The notes under the pieces are model-generated. The model made no database searches, was not told the DNA's origin, and was given only the letters and a program-made list of their open reading frames with translations. Both the position numbers and the translations under genes were made by a program. Positions 45,303 through 54,347 of a stretch of DNA of 64,000 nucleotides are shown piece by piece. The stretch comes from Aeromicrobium duanguangcaii. Lineage in GTDB: Bacteria; Actinomycetota; Actinomycetes; Propionibacteriales; Nocardioidaceae. Within the stretch, counting starts at the first letter, position 1, and each line of letters starts with the position of its first letter. The stretch covers positions 1,364,001 through 1,428,000 of the forward strand of contig NZ_CP101990.1 in assembly GCF_024508295.1 (NCBI RefSeq), in the 5' to 3' direction.

Positions 45303-46541
45303 CTAGAAGAGACCGCTCCCGATCGACTCCCCAGCGCGGATGCCGCCGGGGACCGCGAAGATCGCGGACCCGATGTGGCGGATGTACTCGTTGAGCGAGT
45401 CCTTCGCCAGTGATCGCTGCACGCCGACGAACTGCTCCGGTGAGCGCACGAACGCCAGGAAGAACAGGCCGGCGTTCAACTGGCCCAGGTCGTTGTTGCC
45501 CTCGACGTAGTTATAGCCGCGCCGCAGCATCCGGGCGCCACCGTTCTGCGTGGGATGGGCCAGCCGGACGTGCGAGTCCATCGGGATCGCGGGTCCGCGT
45601 GCGGCCGTGGAGACCACGTCGAAGTCCGGCTCGGTGAACTCCGAACCTCCCGACAGCGGGGCGCCCCGGCCCTTGTCGCGGCCGACGATGGCCTCCTGCT
45701 CCTCGAGTCGGACGCGGTCCCAGGACTCGATCAGCATCTGGATCTTGCGCGCGACCAGGAACGAACCGCCGGCCAGCCAAGGCTGGTCCGATCCGTCGGC
45801 CCAGACCCACGTGGCGAGGTCGGAGTCGTCGTTGCTGAAGACGTTGGCCGTGCCGTCCTTGAAGCCGAAGAGGTTGCGCGGCGTCGACTGGGACTTCGAG
45901 GTGGTGGACGTGCGGCCGTAGCCCAGTTGGGTCCAGCGCACCTGTGCCCGGCCGAACGCTATGCGCGAGAGGTTGCGGATCGCGTGCACGGCGACCTGCG
46001 GGTCGTCGGCGCACGCCTGGATGCACAGATCGCCGCCGCTGAACCGGTCCTCCAGCAGTTCGAAGGCGAAGGACGGCAGCTCGACGAGCTCCTTCGGTCG
46101 CTTCTTCTCGAGGCCGAACCTGTCGGCCGCGAACAGGGTGGGGCCGAAGCCGAACGTGATCGTCAGCGCGTTGGGCTCGAGGCCCAGCGCCTCGCCGGTG
46201 TCGTCCGGCGGCTTGTACGGGCCGCCTCCGGTGGCGCCCTCGGTCGTGACCTCACGTCCCTGCGTCAGTCGCGCGGCGGCGTCGGTCCAGTCGGCCAGCA
46301 GCGACTTCAGGTCCTCGCGCGTGGCGGTCGAGGTCATGTCGAACGACGCGAAGTAGAGGTGCTGCTGGACCCGTGTCGTGATTCCGGACTGATGCTTGCC
46401 GTGGAACGGGACGACGGACTCCTGCGGCTCGGCGTCGTCGTCACGTGCGGCACCGGCGGCGAACCCGCCGGTCACGCCGACGGCGCCCGCCGCTCCGATC
46501 AGCCCGAGGGCCGACCGACGCGACAGCCGTCCGCCGGTCAT
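45303..46541 (-). CDS. efeB: Iron uptake deferrochelatase/peroxidase EfeB (DyP type)
   Basis: A 412-residue Tat-exported heme peroxidase. The leader has the twin-arginine motif SRRSALGLIG and a hydrophobic stretch ending near residue 32. The DyP signature GFKDGTAN with its catalytic Asp, and the proximal heme histidine in the VRLAHPT region, are present. EfeB works with EfeO and EfeU in acquiring ferrous iron or iron from heme. It is last in efeUOB, its ATG overlapping the efeO stop. Confidence 0.95.
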   Translation of the reverse strand: MTGGRLSRRSALGLIGAAGAVGVTGGFAAGAARDDDAEPQESVVPFHGKHQSGITTRVQQHLYFASFDMTSTATREDLKSLLADWTDAAARLTQGREVTTEGATGGGPYKPPDDTGEALGLEPNALTITFGFGPTLFAADRFGLEKKRPKELVELPSFAFELLEDRFSGGDLCIQACADDPQVAVHAIRNLSRIAFGRAQVRWTQLGYGRTSTTSKSQSTPRNLFGFKDGTANVFSNDDSDLATWVWADGSDQPWLAGGSFLVARKIQMLIESWDRVRLEEQEAIVGRDKGRGAPLSGGSEFTEPDFDVVSTAARGPAIPMDSHVRLAHPTQNGGARMLRRGYNYVEGNNDLGQLNAGLFFLAFVRSPEQFVGVQRSLAKDSLNEYIRHIGSAIFAVPGGIRAGESIGSGLF

Positions 46542-47749
46542 GACTTCGAGACCCCCAGGACGGTGTGGGTCAGTTGCGACAGGGGCTCGCTCAGGGCGTT
46601 GAGCTGGGCGCCCAGCTCGTTGCGCTGCGGCTGCCTGACCGTGTCGTACGAGACGAAGCCCTGCTCGTAGTCGCCGTGGGTCTCCAGCAGCGCGAACATG
46701 GCCGCGAACTGCCGGTCGAGGTCGCCGACCAGCTGCTTGCCCTCGGCGCCCTTGCCGGCGGCGATCTCCCGGACCGAGTCGTAGGCGACCTTGGCGCCCT
46801 CGACGTTGGCGTAGAAGTCGTACAGATCGGTGTGGCTGAACTCGTCCTCCTCGCCGGGGAGCTTGCCGTCGGGCGCCGCGACCTCGTCCAGCAGGCCGAT
46901 GGACCCGTTGGTGATGTCACCGATCGTCAACACGAAGTCGGCCGAGTGCACCTTGTCGTAGAGCGCCTTGATGTCGGTGACCAGCTGCTCGCCGAGCTCC
47001 TTGCGGCCTGTGTCGTCGAGGGCGCTGAGCTTCTCGTCGGGGTAGTTCGTCTTCGCCTCGTCGAGCCACAGGTCCATCTCGATGCGGTGGAACCCGGTGA
47101 ACGGCAGGTTCTCGGCCTCGGCGCCGGGCTTGCGGTAGTCGATCTTGGGGTCGAGGTCGCCGAACTGCTCGGCCGTGGGCTCGATGCGCTCGTAGTTGAT
47201 GCGGGTGATCGGGAAGAGGCGGCGGGCGGTGTCGTCGTCGCCGGAGGTGTACGCCGCGACGAAGTCGTCGACATTCGTGACGAGCTCGGCGACCTGGTCC
47301 TTCGTGTAGGCCGTGTACGAGGCGACCGCCGCGTCGATGGCCTTCTGCTCGTCCTCGTCGACCGCGAGGTCGTCGCCGCTGACGGTGAACTTCGCGTTGC
47401 CGACGCCGTCGCCGACCATGCCGGGCTTGCACTCGGTGAAGTAGTCGCCGGGCTGGGCCTGGACCGTCAGGCCGCGCGAGGTGCCGGGCGCGATGTTCTC
47501 GACCTCGCCGATGATCCGCAGCTTGTCGCTGTCGAGCAGGTAGAACTCGGTGACCTTGTCGCCCTCGTTGGTGACGTCGAAGGTGATGGTGCCGCTGTCG
47601 GCCTTCGCCGCCGAGACCTCGCAGCCGTCGGCGGTGCTGGTGACCTTGATGGCGTCGTCCGACGACTCGGAGTTCTTCACGCAGGCGCTCAGCGCGAGCG
47701 TGCCCGCCAGGGCGACGGCCAGCACGGTGGAGCGGGAGCGACGGTTCAT
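46538..47749 (-). CDS. efeO: Iron uptake system lipoprotein EfeO (cupredoxin plus M75 domain)
   Basis: A 403-residue extracytoplasmic protein. Its signal ends in a lipobox LALSAC with Cys23 as the anchor. A cupredoxin-like domain (about 30-130, with FYLLDSDKLRIIGEVENI) is followed by the M75 domain with the HxxE metal motif in GFHRIEMDLW. It delivers iron to EfeU. The start was placed at the lipoprotein ATG; a much longer frame upstream is antisense noise. ATGA-type overlaps with efeU and efeB. Confidence 0.93.
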   Translation of the reverse strand: MNRRSRSTVLAVALAGTLALSACVKNSESSDDAIKVTSTADGCEVSAAKADSGTITFDVTNEGDKVTEFYLLDSDKLRIIGEVENIAPGTSRGLTVQAQPGDYFTECKPGMVGDGVGNAKFTVSGDDLAVDEDEQKAIDAAVASYTAYTKDQVAELVTNVDDFVAAYTSGDDDTARRLFPITRINYERIEPTAEQFGDLDPKIDYRKPGAEAENLPFTGFHRIEMDLWLDEAKTNYPDEKLSALDDTGRKELGEQLVTDIKALYDKVHSADFVLTIGDITNGSIGLLDEVAAPDGKLPGEEDEFSHTDLYDFYANVEGAKVAYDSVREIAAGKGAEGKQLVGDLDRQFAAMFALLETHGDYEQGFVSYDTVRQPQRNELGAQLNALSEPLSQLTHTVLGVSKS

Positions 47750-48603
47750 GCACGGGTTCCTTCGGTCGAGGTGGTGGCCGCGCGCCGGGGCTTGCGGACG
47801 ACGCGCGCGTAGGCGGCGCCGACGACGGCCAGGTAGATCGCCCACACGGCGAGTTCGAGCTTGGTCATGTCGGGGGAGAAGCCGATCGTGCCCTTGAGCA
47901 GGGCGGCGGGCAGGCCCGACGGGTCGATGGTGTCGCTCAGCTGGAACGCCCACGCCGAGGCGCCCTGGGTCCACGGTCCGGGCAGGACGCCGGCCTCCTG
48001 CAGGTCGTGGACGCCGTAGGCGAGGATGCCCGCGGCGACGACGATCAACAGCGCGCCCGTCCAGGTGAAGAACGTGGCGAGGTTGATCCGCACGATGCCC
48101 CGGTAGATGAGCCAGCCGATGCAGACGGCGGTCAGCAGTCCGAGCACCGCGCCGACCCAGGCCAGGGGAGCGTCGTCGCTCGAGCGGACGGCGCTCCACA
48201 GGAACAGGGCCGTCTCGAGGCCCTCACGGGCGACCGCGACGAAGCCGACGGCCACGAGCCCCCAGCCGGGCCCGTCGAGCCGGGCGTCGATCTGGTGCTC
48301 GAGGTCGCGCTTGAGACCGCGGGCCGTGCGCGCCATCCAGAAGATCATCCAGGTGACCAGTGCGACCGCGAGGATCGACAGGGTGCCGCCGATGATCTCC
48401 TGCGCCTCGAACGTCAACCCGTAGGTGCCGAACGTCAGCAGGGCGCCGAGTCCCAGCGAGAGGGCCACCGCGATCGCCACTCCGGCCCAGATCCGCGGGA
48501 CGACGTCGTCGCGACCGATCTTGCGGACGTAGGCGATCAGGATGCCGACCACGAGGGAGGCCTCGAGGCCTTCGCGCAGGCCGATCAGGAAGGTTCCGAG
48601 CAT
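47746..48603 (-). CDS. efeU: Iron permease EfeU
   Basis: A 285-residue polytopic membrane protein of the FTR1/OFeT family. The two REGLE iron-binding motifs are at residues 10-14 and 126-130, each inside a membrane helix; about seven helices in total. GAGGTGA precedes the ATG. It is the first gene of the efeUOB operon and lies behind an IdeR/DtxR-like box, so iron-dependent repression is expected. The first gene is intact, unlike the frameshifted efeU of E. coli K-12. Confidence 0.95.
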   Translation of the reverse strand: MLGTFLIGLREGLEASLVVGILIAYVRKIGRDDVVPRIWAGVAIAVALSLGLGALLTFGTYGLTFEAQEIIGGTLSILAVALVTWMIFWMARTARGLKRDLEHQIDARLDGPGWGLVAVGFVAVAREGLETALFLWSAVRSSDDAPLAWVGAVLGLLTAVCIGWLIYRGIVRINLATFFTWTGALLIVVAAGILAYGVHDLQEAGVLPGPWTQGASAWAFQLSDTIDPSGLPAALLKGTIGFSPDMTKLELAVWAIYLAVVGAAYARVVRKPRRAATTSTEGTRA

Positions 48604-48630
48604 CGTTTCACCTCAGCCGGACGCCCGTAG

Positions 48631-48644
48631 TTAGGCGAGCCTCA
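48631..48644. promoter_or_regulatory. IdeR/DtxR-like iron box before efeU
   Basis: TTAGGC-GA-GCCTCA matches the core of the actinobacterial iron box (TTAGGCTAACCTAA) at 11 of 14 positions by eye. It lies 28 bp upstream of efeU in the 52-bp gap after the HNH gene, where a repressor would block transcription. Confidence 0.6.
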
Positions 48645-48655
48645 GCAAAGGTACA

Positions 48656-49825
48656 TCAGCCCGGGGGTCGCGGGGAACCGCTGTATCTCTCGATGAATCG
48701 GCGGGGTGGGTCGAGATGTCGGTCGGCGAGGTGACCGTGTGACTTCATGTTGTGGTGCTTGCGGCAGAGGCACCGGAGGTTGGCTGCGGCGGTGGTGCCG
48801 CCCCGGTCGTACGCGGTGGCGTGGTCGAGGTCGGTGTCGTGGACCGGGGCGCGGCAGCCGGTGACGCGACAGGTGCCGTCGCGCCACCGAAGTGCTTGGC
48901 GCAGCTTCTCGGGCGGTCGATAGGTGAGGACCTCGGTGTCGAGGACGTGGCCGATCGGATCGAGGACGAGCCGGCGCAGCACGGCGTGCTCGGAGGCGGC
49001 GAGCTCGCGGGCCCAGTCGGCCCCGACGGGCTCGCCGTCGTGGGTCAGTCCGGGTCCGTCGGTCAGGCCGATGAGGTCGGTGGCGTCGATGCTGATGGCG
49101 ATCTCGGCGCGGATGTCGGTGGACGTGCCGGTGCACGAGGTGAGCCAGTGCGCGACGAGGTCGGCCTGCTTCTGATCGCGCGTGCGGCGGTCGGTGTCGC
49201 CGGTGTCGGGATCGATCGAGGGGAGTGCCTTCGCTGCGCGACGGAGTCGTTCGCCGACGGCGATGGCCACGCCTGTGGGCAGCAGCGCGTTCAGCCAAGA
49301 TGTGCCGTCGCTCTGGTGGGTGATCGACACGCGGCGTTCCTCGACGGCCCGCGCGGTTTCCTCGCGGACGTGGTCGGGTTCGAGCCGGGCACGGAGTCGG
49401 CGCAACCAGCCGCGCAACTCGGTGATGGTGTGGGAGGCGGCGTACGCGGGCGCCGAGTGCTCCAGGAGCGCCCACGCAGCGGGCGTCTGGAGACGCTCGG
49501 CGGTGTCGGCGATCGCCGAGACGCGTGCGGCGTCGATGTCGCCGTCGTGGAACGCACGCCACACGCCGGGGATCCGCTCACGGACCGTGGCCGCCTCGGT
49601 GACCATCGCCCAGACCTGACGCTCGGTGACGTGCAACGCCTGCGCCAACTCGAGCGTGACCTCGCGGCGGGCCAGCTCCTTGCTCAGCACGATCTCGTCG
49701 GTGCGGTCGATCTCGGCCGTTCGCCCGGTGTGGAACGAGGCGACGAACTCCCACTCCTCGAACTCCGCGACGGCCCGGGCGCGACGGACCGCGTCACCTG
49801 CCACGATCGCCCGGTTCGAACTCAT
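48656..49825 (-). CDS. DUF222/13E12-family HNH endonuclease protein
   Basis: A 389-residue protein with a helical DUF222 domain (about 20-280) and a C-terminal HNH module: CRVTGCRAP, then DLDHATAYDRGG, and LRCLCRKHHNMKSH with paired zinc cysteines. This is the multi-copy 13E12-repeat family of actinobacteria, whose function and mobility are not settled. The ATG at 49825 lies 6 nt from a minus-strand TACGTT -10 box (49832-49837), so the much longer upstream frame was rejected. It sits upstream of the efe operon on the same strand. Confidence 0.85.
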   Translation of the reverse strand: MSSNRAIVAGDAVRRARAVAEFEEWEFVASFHTGRTAEIDRTDEIVLSKELARREVTLELAQALHVTERQVWAMVTEAATVRERIPGVWRAFHDGDIDAARVSAIADTAERLQTPAAWALLEHSAPAYAASHTITELRGWLRRLRARLEPDHVREETARAVEERRVSITHQSDGTSWLNALLPTGVAIAVGERLRRAAKALPSIDPDTGDTDRRTRDQKQADLVAHWLTSCTGTSTDIRAEIAISIDATDLIGLTDGPGLTHDGEPVGADWARELAASEHAVLRRLVLDPIGHVLDTEVLTYRPPEKLRQALRWRDGTCRVTGCRAPVHDTDLDHATAYDRGGTTAAANLRCLCRKHHNMKSHGHLADRHLDPPRRFIERYSGSPRPPG

Positions 49826-50235
49826 GAACCCAACGTAGTGGGCCCCACTGACAGAATCTTCGGTCGTGCGCGCTGACTCTGGAGGTGCCGCGAGATCCGT
49901 TGAGGGATGGAGTGTCCACTGCTCCAGGCACGGGCGAGGCCGCCCGGTGATGGTGCTGCACGAGGAGCCCGAGATCCTCGGCGCCCTCGTCTGTCCCTGG
50001 ATCGACCCCACGGTCAGCGAGCCGGGGGAGCCTGGTCGACGCCCGTCCGTCCAGACCCAGCGTTTCCGGGTCTCGCGCTCTGGCGTCCTCGCGTCGCCCG
50101 GCGATAGAGTCACGAGCAGTCGCCGGTGTGCGCAACGAAGCGGACGCCAGAAGAGGTCGCCGGGCATCCCGGGGCTGCGGTCCTCCCGGCTCGGTCACGA
50201 GCCCCGCTTCACCCCGCGCCGCCGAAGGGCCCGCC
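49826..50235. other. 410-bp region without a convincing gene
   Basis: Contains the minus-strand promoter of the HNH gene and, on the plus strand, a TAGAGT (50105-50110) that could serve the hydrolase at 50236. From 49948, some 28 plus-strand codons (MVLHEEPEILGALV...) have the G/C-ending usage of real genes, but the pattern fades after about 50030. This may be a gene remnant. No RNA gene seen. Confidence 0.4.
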
Positions 50236-51054
50236 ATGAACGACCCCCACCGCCTCACCACCGTCGTCCTCATCCACGGACTGTGGATGACTCCCCGCAG
50301 CTGGGACCATTGGAAGACCTACTACGAGGGCCAGGGTCTCCGCGTCCTCACACCCGCCTATCCCGGATTCGAGATCGAGGTCGAGGCACTGCGCCAGGCC
50401 CCGCAGGTCATCGCCGACCTGACCGTGCCGCAGACCGTGGATCACCTGGCCCAGGTGATCGGCGAACTCGACGAGCCGCCGATCATCATGGGTCACTCCT
50501 TCGGAGGCACCCTGGCCCAACTGCTGCTGGCGCGCGGCCTCGGGGCGGCGGGCGTGGTGATCGACTCGGCGCCGACGGAAGGCGTGCGCGTCAGTCCGCC
50601 GTCGCAGCTGAAGTCACTCCTGCCCGCGCTGAGCAACCCGGCCACGCGCAAGCGCGCCTTCGGCTTCACGCCCGAGCAGTTCCACTACGCCTTCACCAAC
50701 ACCCTGACAGAACAGGAGTCGCGCGAGGTGTGGGACACGTACCACGTCCCCGCCCCCGGCCACTGGATCTGGGAGTACGGGCTGACCGCGAACTTTAAGC
50801 CCGGTCACCAGGAGACATGGGTGGACTACTCCGCGGATCGGGCGCCGCTGCTGTTCATCGCCGGTGGGAGTGACCACATCATGCCGGCCGCGGTGAACCG
50901 GTCGAACGCGCGTCGGTACCGCAAGTCACCGGCCCTCACCGAGTACGTCGAGCTCGAGGGTCGTGATCACTGGACCTGCGCGGCGCCCGGCTGGGAGGCG
51001 GTGGCCGACCGAGCCCTCGAGTGGGCACTGCGCAGCAGTGCTCTGGCTCCCTGA
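50236..51054 (+). CDS. Alpha/beta-fold hydrolase
   Basis: A 272-residue alpha/beta hydrolase. The oxyanion strand VVLIHGLWMTPRSWDHW, nucleophile elbow GHSFGG (serine near residue 87), a GGSDHIMP acid strand and GRDHWTC histidine are all present. The W-rich cap resembles esterases of the YdeN/arylesterase-like group; the substrate is unknown. ATG chosen because sequence upstream lacks protein-like character. Its 3' end converges on the broken GAF-ANTAR gene. Confidence 0.85.
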   Translation: MNDPHRLTTVVLIHGLWMTPRSWDHWKTYYEGQGLRVLTPAYPGFEIEVEALRQAPQVIADLTVPQTVDHLAQVIGELDEPPIIMGHSFGGTLAQLLLARGLGAAGVVIDSAPTEGVRVSPPSQLKSLLPALSNPATRKRAFGFTPEQFHYAFTNTLTEQESREVWDTYHVPAPGHWIWEYGLTANFKPGHQETWVDYSADRAPLLFIAGGSDHIMPAAVNRSNARRYRKSPALTEYVELEGRDHWTCAAPGWEAVADRALEWALRSSALAP

Positions 51055-51633
51055 CTGGTCAGGGGCTGAAACGCGCGTCCTCGGGGGCTGGTAGCGCTCC
51101 ATGATGATGCCGATCGTCTGGTTGAGCCGGTCCTCATGGCGGGCGCGGCCCAGGGCGATCGCGGCATGGGTTGCGAAGAGCTCGGCCAACTCGCGGGACT
51201 CCGGATCCACCCGGTCGGCGCGCGTCGAGTAGAGGTTGAGGCCGCCGAGGGTCTCGTCCTGGATGTACAGGCGCAGCGCCATCTGGGCACGCAGCCCGGA
51301 CGTCAGGGCCTTCGGGATGTAGCTGGCCCAGCGGTGCTCCTGGCCCGCGTTCTCGACCAGCACCATCGGCTCCTCGCGCAGGCTGTCGAGGCAGGGACCC
51401 TCGTCGAGCTCGTACTGCAGGGAGTCGAGCTCCCACACCAGCGGATCGGTGCCGGCCACCGTCTCGATGCGGCCGTCGCGATGGATGATCGAGACGCCGG
51501 CGTGGTCGAACGCCGGCAGCGTCATGACGGCGGTCTGGACGATCGTGTCGAGGGTCTCGGCCAGCGAGCGCGGGCCGTGAAGGGTGCGGGCGGCCTCGGT
51601 CAGGGCGGCCGCCATACGGGAACTGTCGGTCAT
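50926..51633 (-). pseudogene. GAF protein with a frameshifted, truncated ANTAR domain
   Basis: The first ~190 residues are a sound GAF domain (DEGPCLDSLREEP, MALRLYIQDETLGGLNLYS), leading into the start of an ANTAR RNA-binding domain (TIGIIMERYQ). At a run of five C's the frame leaves the family: one extra C would read QPPEDARFSP and then stop at 51059, still lacking most of ANTAR. As it stands the frame runs 129 bp antisense into the hydrolase gene. ANTAR function is lost either way. An intact relative lies at 54348. Confidence 0.6.
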
Positions 51634-51819
51634 GCGTTCTCCGGAACACGTCGATGCTCAGTCCTGATCGGCTCCGGGTTGAACCAGGGCACACACTAAT
51701 GCTTCGTCCCGACAACGCGAACACAGGAGTCCGCGAGATTTCGGACTGTCCAAGCGCGCCCCGGAGGCCTAATGTCGTAGATCACACAGGAGAGCCGCGA
51801 CGCCCCCCGGCCGGATTCC

Positions 51820-51835
51820 CCTTTCTTTCGAAAGG
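51820..51835 (+). promoter_or_regulatory. Hairpin covering the ribosome-binding site of the M6 protease gene
   Basis: CCTTTC-TTTC-GAAAGG pairs over the GAAAGGA ribosome-binding site 9 bp before the GTG. An outer ATTCC/GGAAT extension allows a longer stem with one bulge. It could throttle translation; inference from pairing only. Confidence 0.4.
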
Positions 51836-51844
51836 AATGTCCAC

Positions 51845-54277
51845 GTGAGAATCACGCATGCCGGGGTCAGCCTGGCTTTGATGGCGGGAGCCGGCCTGAT
51901 CGCCGTCGTCCCGGCGGCTTCGGCCGCACCTGCCGGGCCCACAGGCCCCGGAGGAGAACCACAGGGGTCCAACCCCGCGCACGTCCTGCCGAACCCCAAG
52001 TCGGAGAAGCAGGTCGCGCTGCGGCAGGAGGCCTGGGCCAAGGTGCTCAGCGGGGAGGCGACTCCCAAGACGGTCAAGGGCAACGAGGTGCTGAAGGTCG
52101 GGCGCGAGCCCGCGGCCGCCAGTCCGAACGCCCGCCGCCAGGCTGCTGCGGACGAGACGCAGGACCAGTACGTCGAGCTCTCCAACGAGCGCACCGACAA
52201 GGTCTTCGTCCTGCTGGTGGAGTTCGGTGACCAGCGTCATCCGAACTTCCCCGACCGCGACACCGCGCCGAACACCGTCGGTCCGGCCCGTTTCGACGGG
52301 CCTCGGTTCAACGAGATCCCGAAGCCGGGCCCGGACGACAACCGGACCCAATGGCGCAAGAACTACACCAAGAACTACTACAAGAACCTCTACTTCGGTG
52401 AGGGCGACGGCGTCGAGTCGCTCAAGACCTACTACGAGCGTCAGTCGTCGGGTCGGTACAGCGTCGAGGGCATGGTCACCAACTTCACGCGGGTGCCCTA
52501 CAACCAGGCGCGCTACGGCCGCAGTGACGGTTACCCGTGCGCCTCCAACGTGTGCAGCAACACCTGGAACCTCGTCGCGGACGGCATGACCCAGTGGGTC
52601 GCCGACCAGAAGGCCGCCGGCAAGACCGACGCCCAGATCCGACGGACGGTGGCGCAGTACGACATCCGCGACCGTTACGACTTCGACGGTGACGGCAACT
52701 TCGACGAGCCCGACGGCTACATCGATCGCTTCCAGATCATCCACTCCGGCGGCGACCAGGCCGACGGGGATCCGATCTACGGCGAGGACGCCATCTGGAG
52801 TCACCGCTGGAAGGCGTTCCAGAACGGCGACGGGGTCTTCGGCCCCCAGGGCAACCTCGACGGGGGCGCGCAGATCGGCGACACCGGAGTCTGGGTGGCC
52901 GACTACACGATCCAGCCCGAGAACGGCGGCCTGTCGGTCGTGGCTCACGAGTACGGTCACGATCTCGGCCTGCCCGATCACTACGACACCTCGGCGTCGG
53001 GTGACAACCCCGTCAACTGGTGGACGCTGATGGCCCAGAGCCGCGTGTCGGACACGGGCGACCAGGGTCTCGGCACGCGTGCCGCCGACCTCGGCGTCTG
53101 GGACAAGCTGCAGCTGGGTTGGCTCGACTACGAGACGGTGGTGGCCGGACAGAACCGGACGATCGAGCTCGGCCCGCACGAGTACAACTCCGAGGATGCC
53201 CAAGGCGTCGCCGTGGTGCTGCCGGACAAGCAGACCGTCACGCAGCTGCCCACGCCGCCCGAGGGCAGCAGGCAGTGGTGGTCCGGACAGGGCGACGACT
53301 ACGAGTCCTCCATGTCCCGTGCGGACATCGCGGTGCCCGCTGGTGGTGCGACGTTGAGCCTCAGGACGCAGTTCAACATCGAGGAGGACTACGACTACGC
53401 ATGGTTCGAGGTCGAGGCTCCCGCGGGCAGTGGGAACTGGGTCCAGCTCCCGACCGCGGCCATCGATCCTGATGCGGAGACCGATGCTGACGAGGTCGGA
53501 ATCGACGGCGTCAGCAACGGCTACGTGTCGGCGTCCTACGATCTGGCGCCCTATGCCGGTCAGACCATCGGCTTCCGGGCTCGCTACCGCACTGACGGTG
53601 CGGTGCAGGGCCAGAATGCCGATCTGGGCTGGTCGGGTCTGTTCGTGGACGACATCCGCGTCACCGCCGGTGCCACGGTCGTCCTCGCCGACGGCGCCGA
53701 GACCTCACCCAACGGGTGGACGCTCGACGGGTTCAGGTCGGTGGGCAGCAGCATCACGGCCGCGACCGACCGGTTCTACCTCGCCAGCAACCGTGCGTAC
53801 GTGTCGTACGACAAGTACCTGCGGACCGGGCCGTACCACTTCGGGTTCCCGGACCGGCCGAACTTCGCGGAGAAGTTCCCGTACCAGAACGGCCTGCTGG
53901 TGAACTACTGGGACGCGTCGTACACCGACAACAACACCAGCCAGCACCCCGGTGCGGGACTGGTGCTGCCGGTGGACGCCAACCCGCAGGTGCTCTACAA
54001 CCTGCAGGGTCAGCCGTGGCGCGGACGGATCCAGACGTACGACGCACCGTTCGGTCTGGAGAAGTCGGACTCGTTCTACCTGACGGCCGACGGTCGCCGC
54101 AGTTACGTCCGTGGGGCGGCGGCCAAGCCGCTGTTCGACGACTCCGACCCGAACCGGTACTTCACGCCGTTCGCGGAAGCGGGCCAGCCGCGGACGGGCG
54201 TGAAGGTCGCCGGGGCCGGGGTGAAGATCCGGGTGCTCGAGCAGTACGGCACCTCGATGCGGATCCGGGTGCAGTAG
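51845..54277 (+). CDS. Secreted M6-family metalloprotease (immune inhibitor A type)
   Basis: An 810-residue exported zinc protease. The signal peptide ends near AASAAPAG (about residue 28). A propeptide with Gln/Lys/Glu-rich helices follows to about 100, then the catalytic domain with HEYGH at 368-372 and DHYD shortly after. Beta-rich segments of the MAM/jelly-roll type (about 475-640) and a C-terminal region complete it. Immune inhibitor A proteases degrade host peptides in Bacillus; here a general scavenging or development role is equally likely. GTG start with GAAAGGA. Confidence 0.92.
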   Translation: MRITHAGVSLALMAGAGLIAVVPAASAAPAGPTGPGGEPQGSNPAHVLPNPKSEKQVALRQEAWAKVLSGEATPKTVKGNEVLKVGREPAAASPNARRQAAADETQDQYVELSNERTDKVFVLLVEFGDQRHPNFPDRDTAPNTVGPARFDGPRFNEIPKPGPDDNRTQWRKNYTKNYYKNLYFGEGDGVESLKTYYERQSSGRYSVEGMVTNFTRVPYNQARYGRSDGYPCASNVCSNTWNLVADGMTQWVADQKAAGKTDAQIRRTVAQYDIRDRYDFDGDGNFDEPDGYIDRFQIIHSGGDQADGDPIYGEDAIWSHRWKAFQNGDGVFGPQGNLDGGAQIGDTGVWVADYTIQPENGGLSVVAHEYGHDLGLPDHYDTSASGDNPVNWWTLMAQSRVSDTGDQGLGTRAADLGVWDKLQLGWLDYETVVAGQNRTIELGPHEYNSEDAQGVAVVLPDKQTVTQLPTPPEGSRQWWSGQGDDYESSMSRADIAVPAGGATLSLRTQFNIEEDYDYAWFEVEAPAGSGNWVQLPTAAIDPDAETDADEVGIDGVSNGYVSASYDLAPYAGQTIGFRARYRTDGAVQGQNADLGWSGLFVDDIRVTAGATVVLADGAETSPNGWTLDGFRSVGSSITAATDRFYLASNRAYVSYDKYLRTGPYHFGFPDRPNFAEKFPYQNGLLVNYWDASYTDNNTSQHPGAGLVLPVDANPQVLYNLQGQPWRGRIQTYDAPFGLEKSDSFYLTADGRRSYVRGAAAKPLFDDSDPNRYFTPFAEAGQPRTGVKVAGAGVKIRVLEQYGTSMRIRVQ

Positions 54278-54293
54278 CCGGATCACCTGAGGA

Positions 54294-54332
54294 ACGACCG
54301 GTGCCGGGGCGATTCGCCCCGGCACCGGTCGT
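54294..54332. terminator. Strong bidirectional terminator
   Basis: A perfect 18-bp stem (ACGACCGGTGCCGGGGCG and its complement) with a 3-nt loop. It lies between the M6 protease and the convergent GAF-ANTAR gene, whose stop is 16 bp beyond, and would serve both strands. Confidence 0.88.
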
Positions 54333-54347
54333 GTCATGGCCTCGTTG

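Noticed and set aside
48656..50167. Longer start for the HNH protein (503 residues)
   Set aside because: The first 114 residues of the long frame lack protein-like composition, and a TACGTT -10 box lies exactly 6 nt before the internal ATG at 49825.
49826..50235. Short gene on the plus strand from 49948
   Set aside because: Coding-like codon usage lasts for only about 28 codons, and there is no stop or domain consistent with a small protein.
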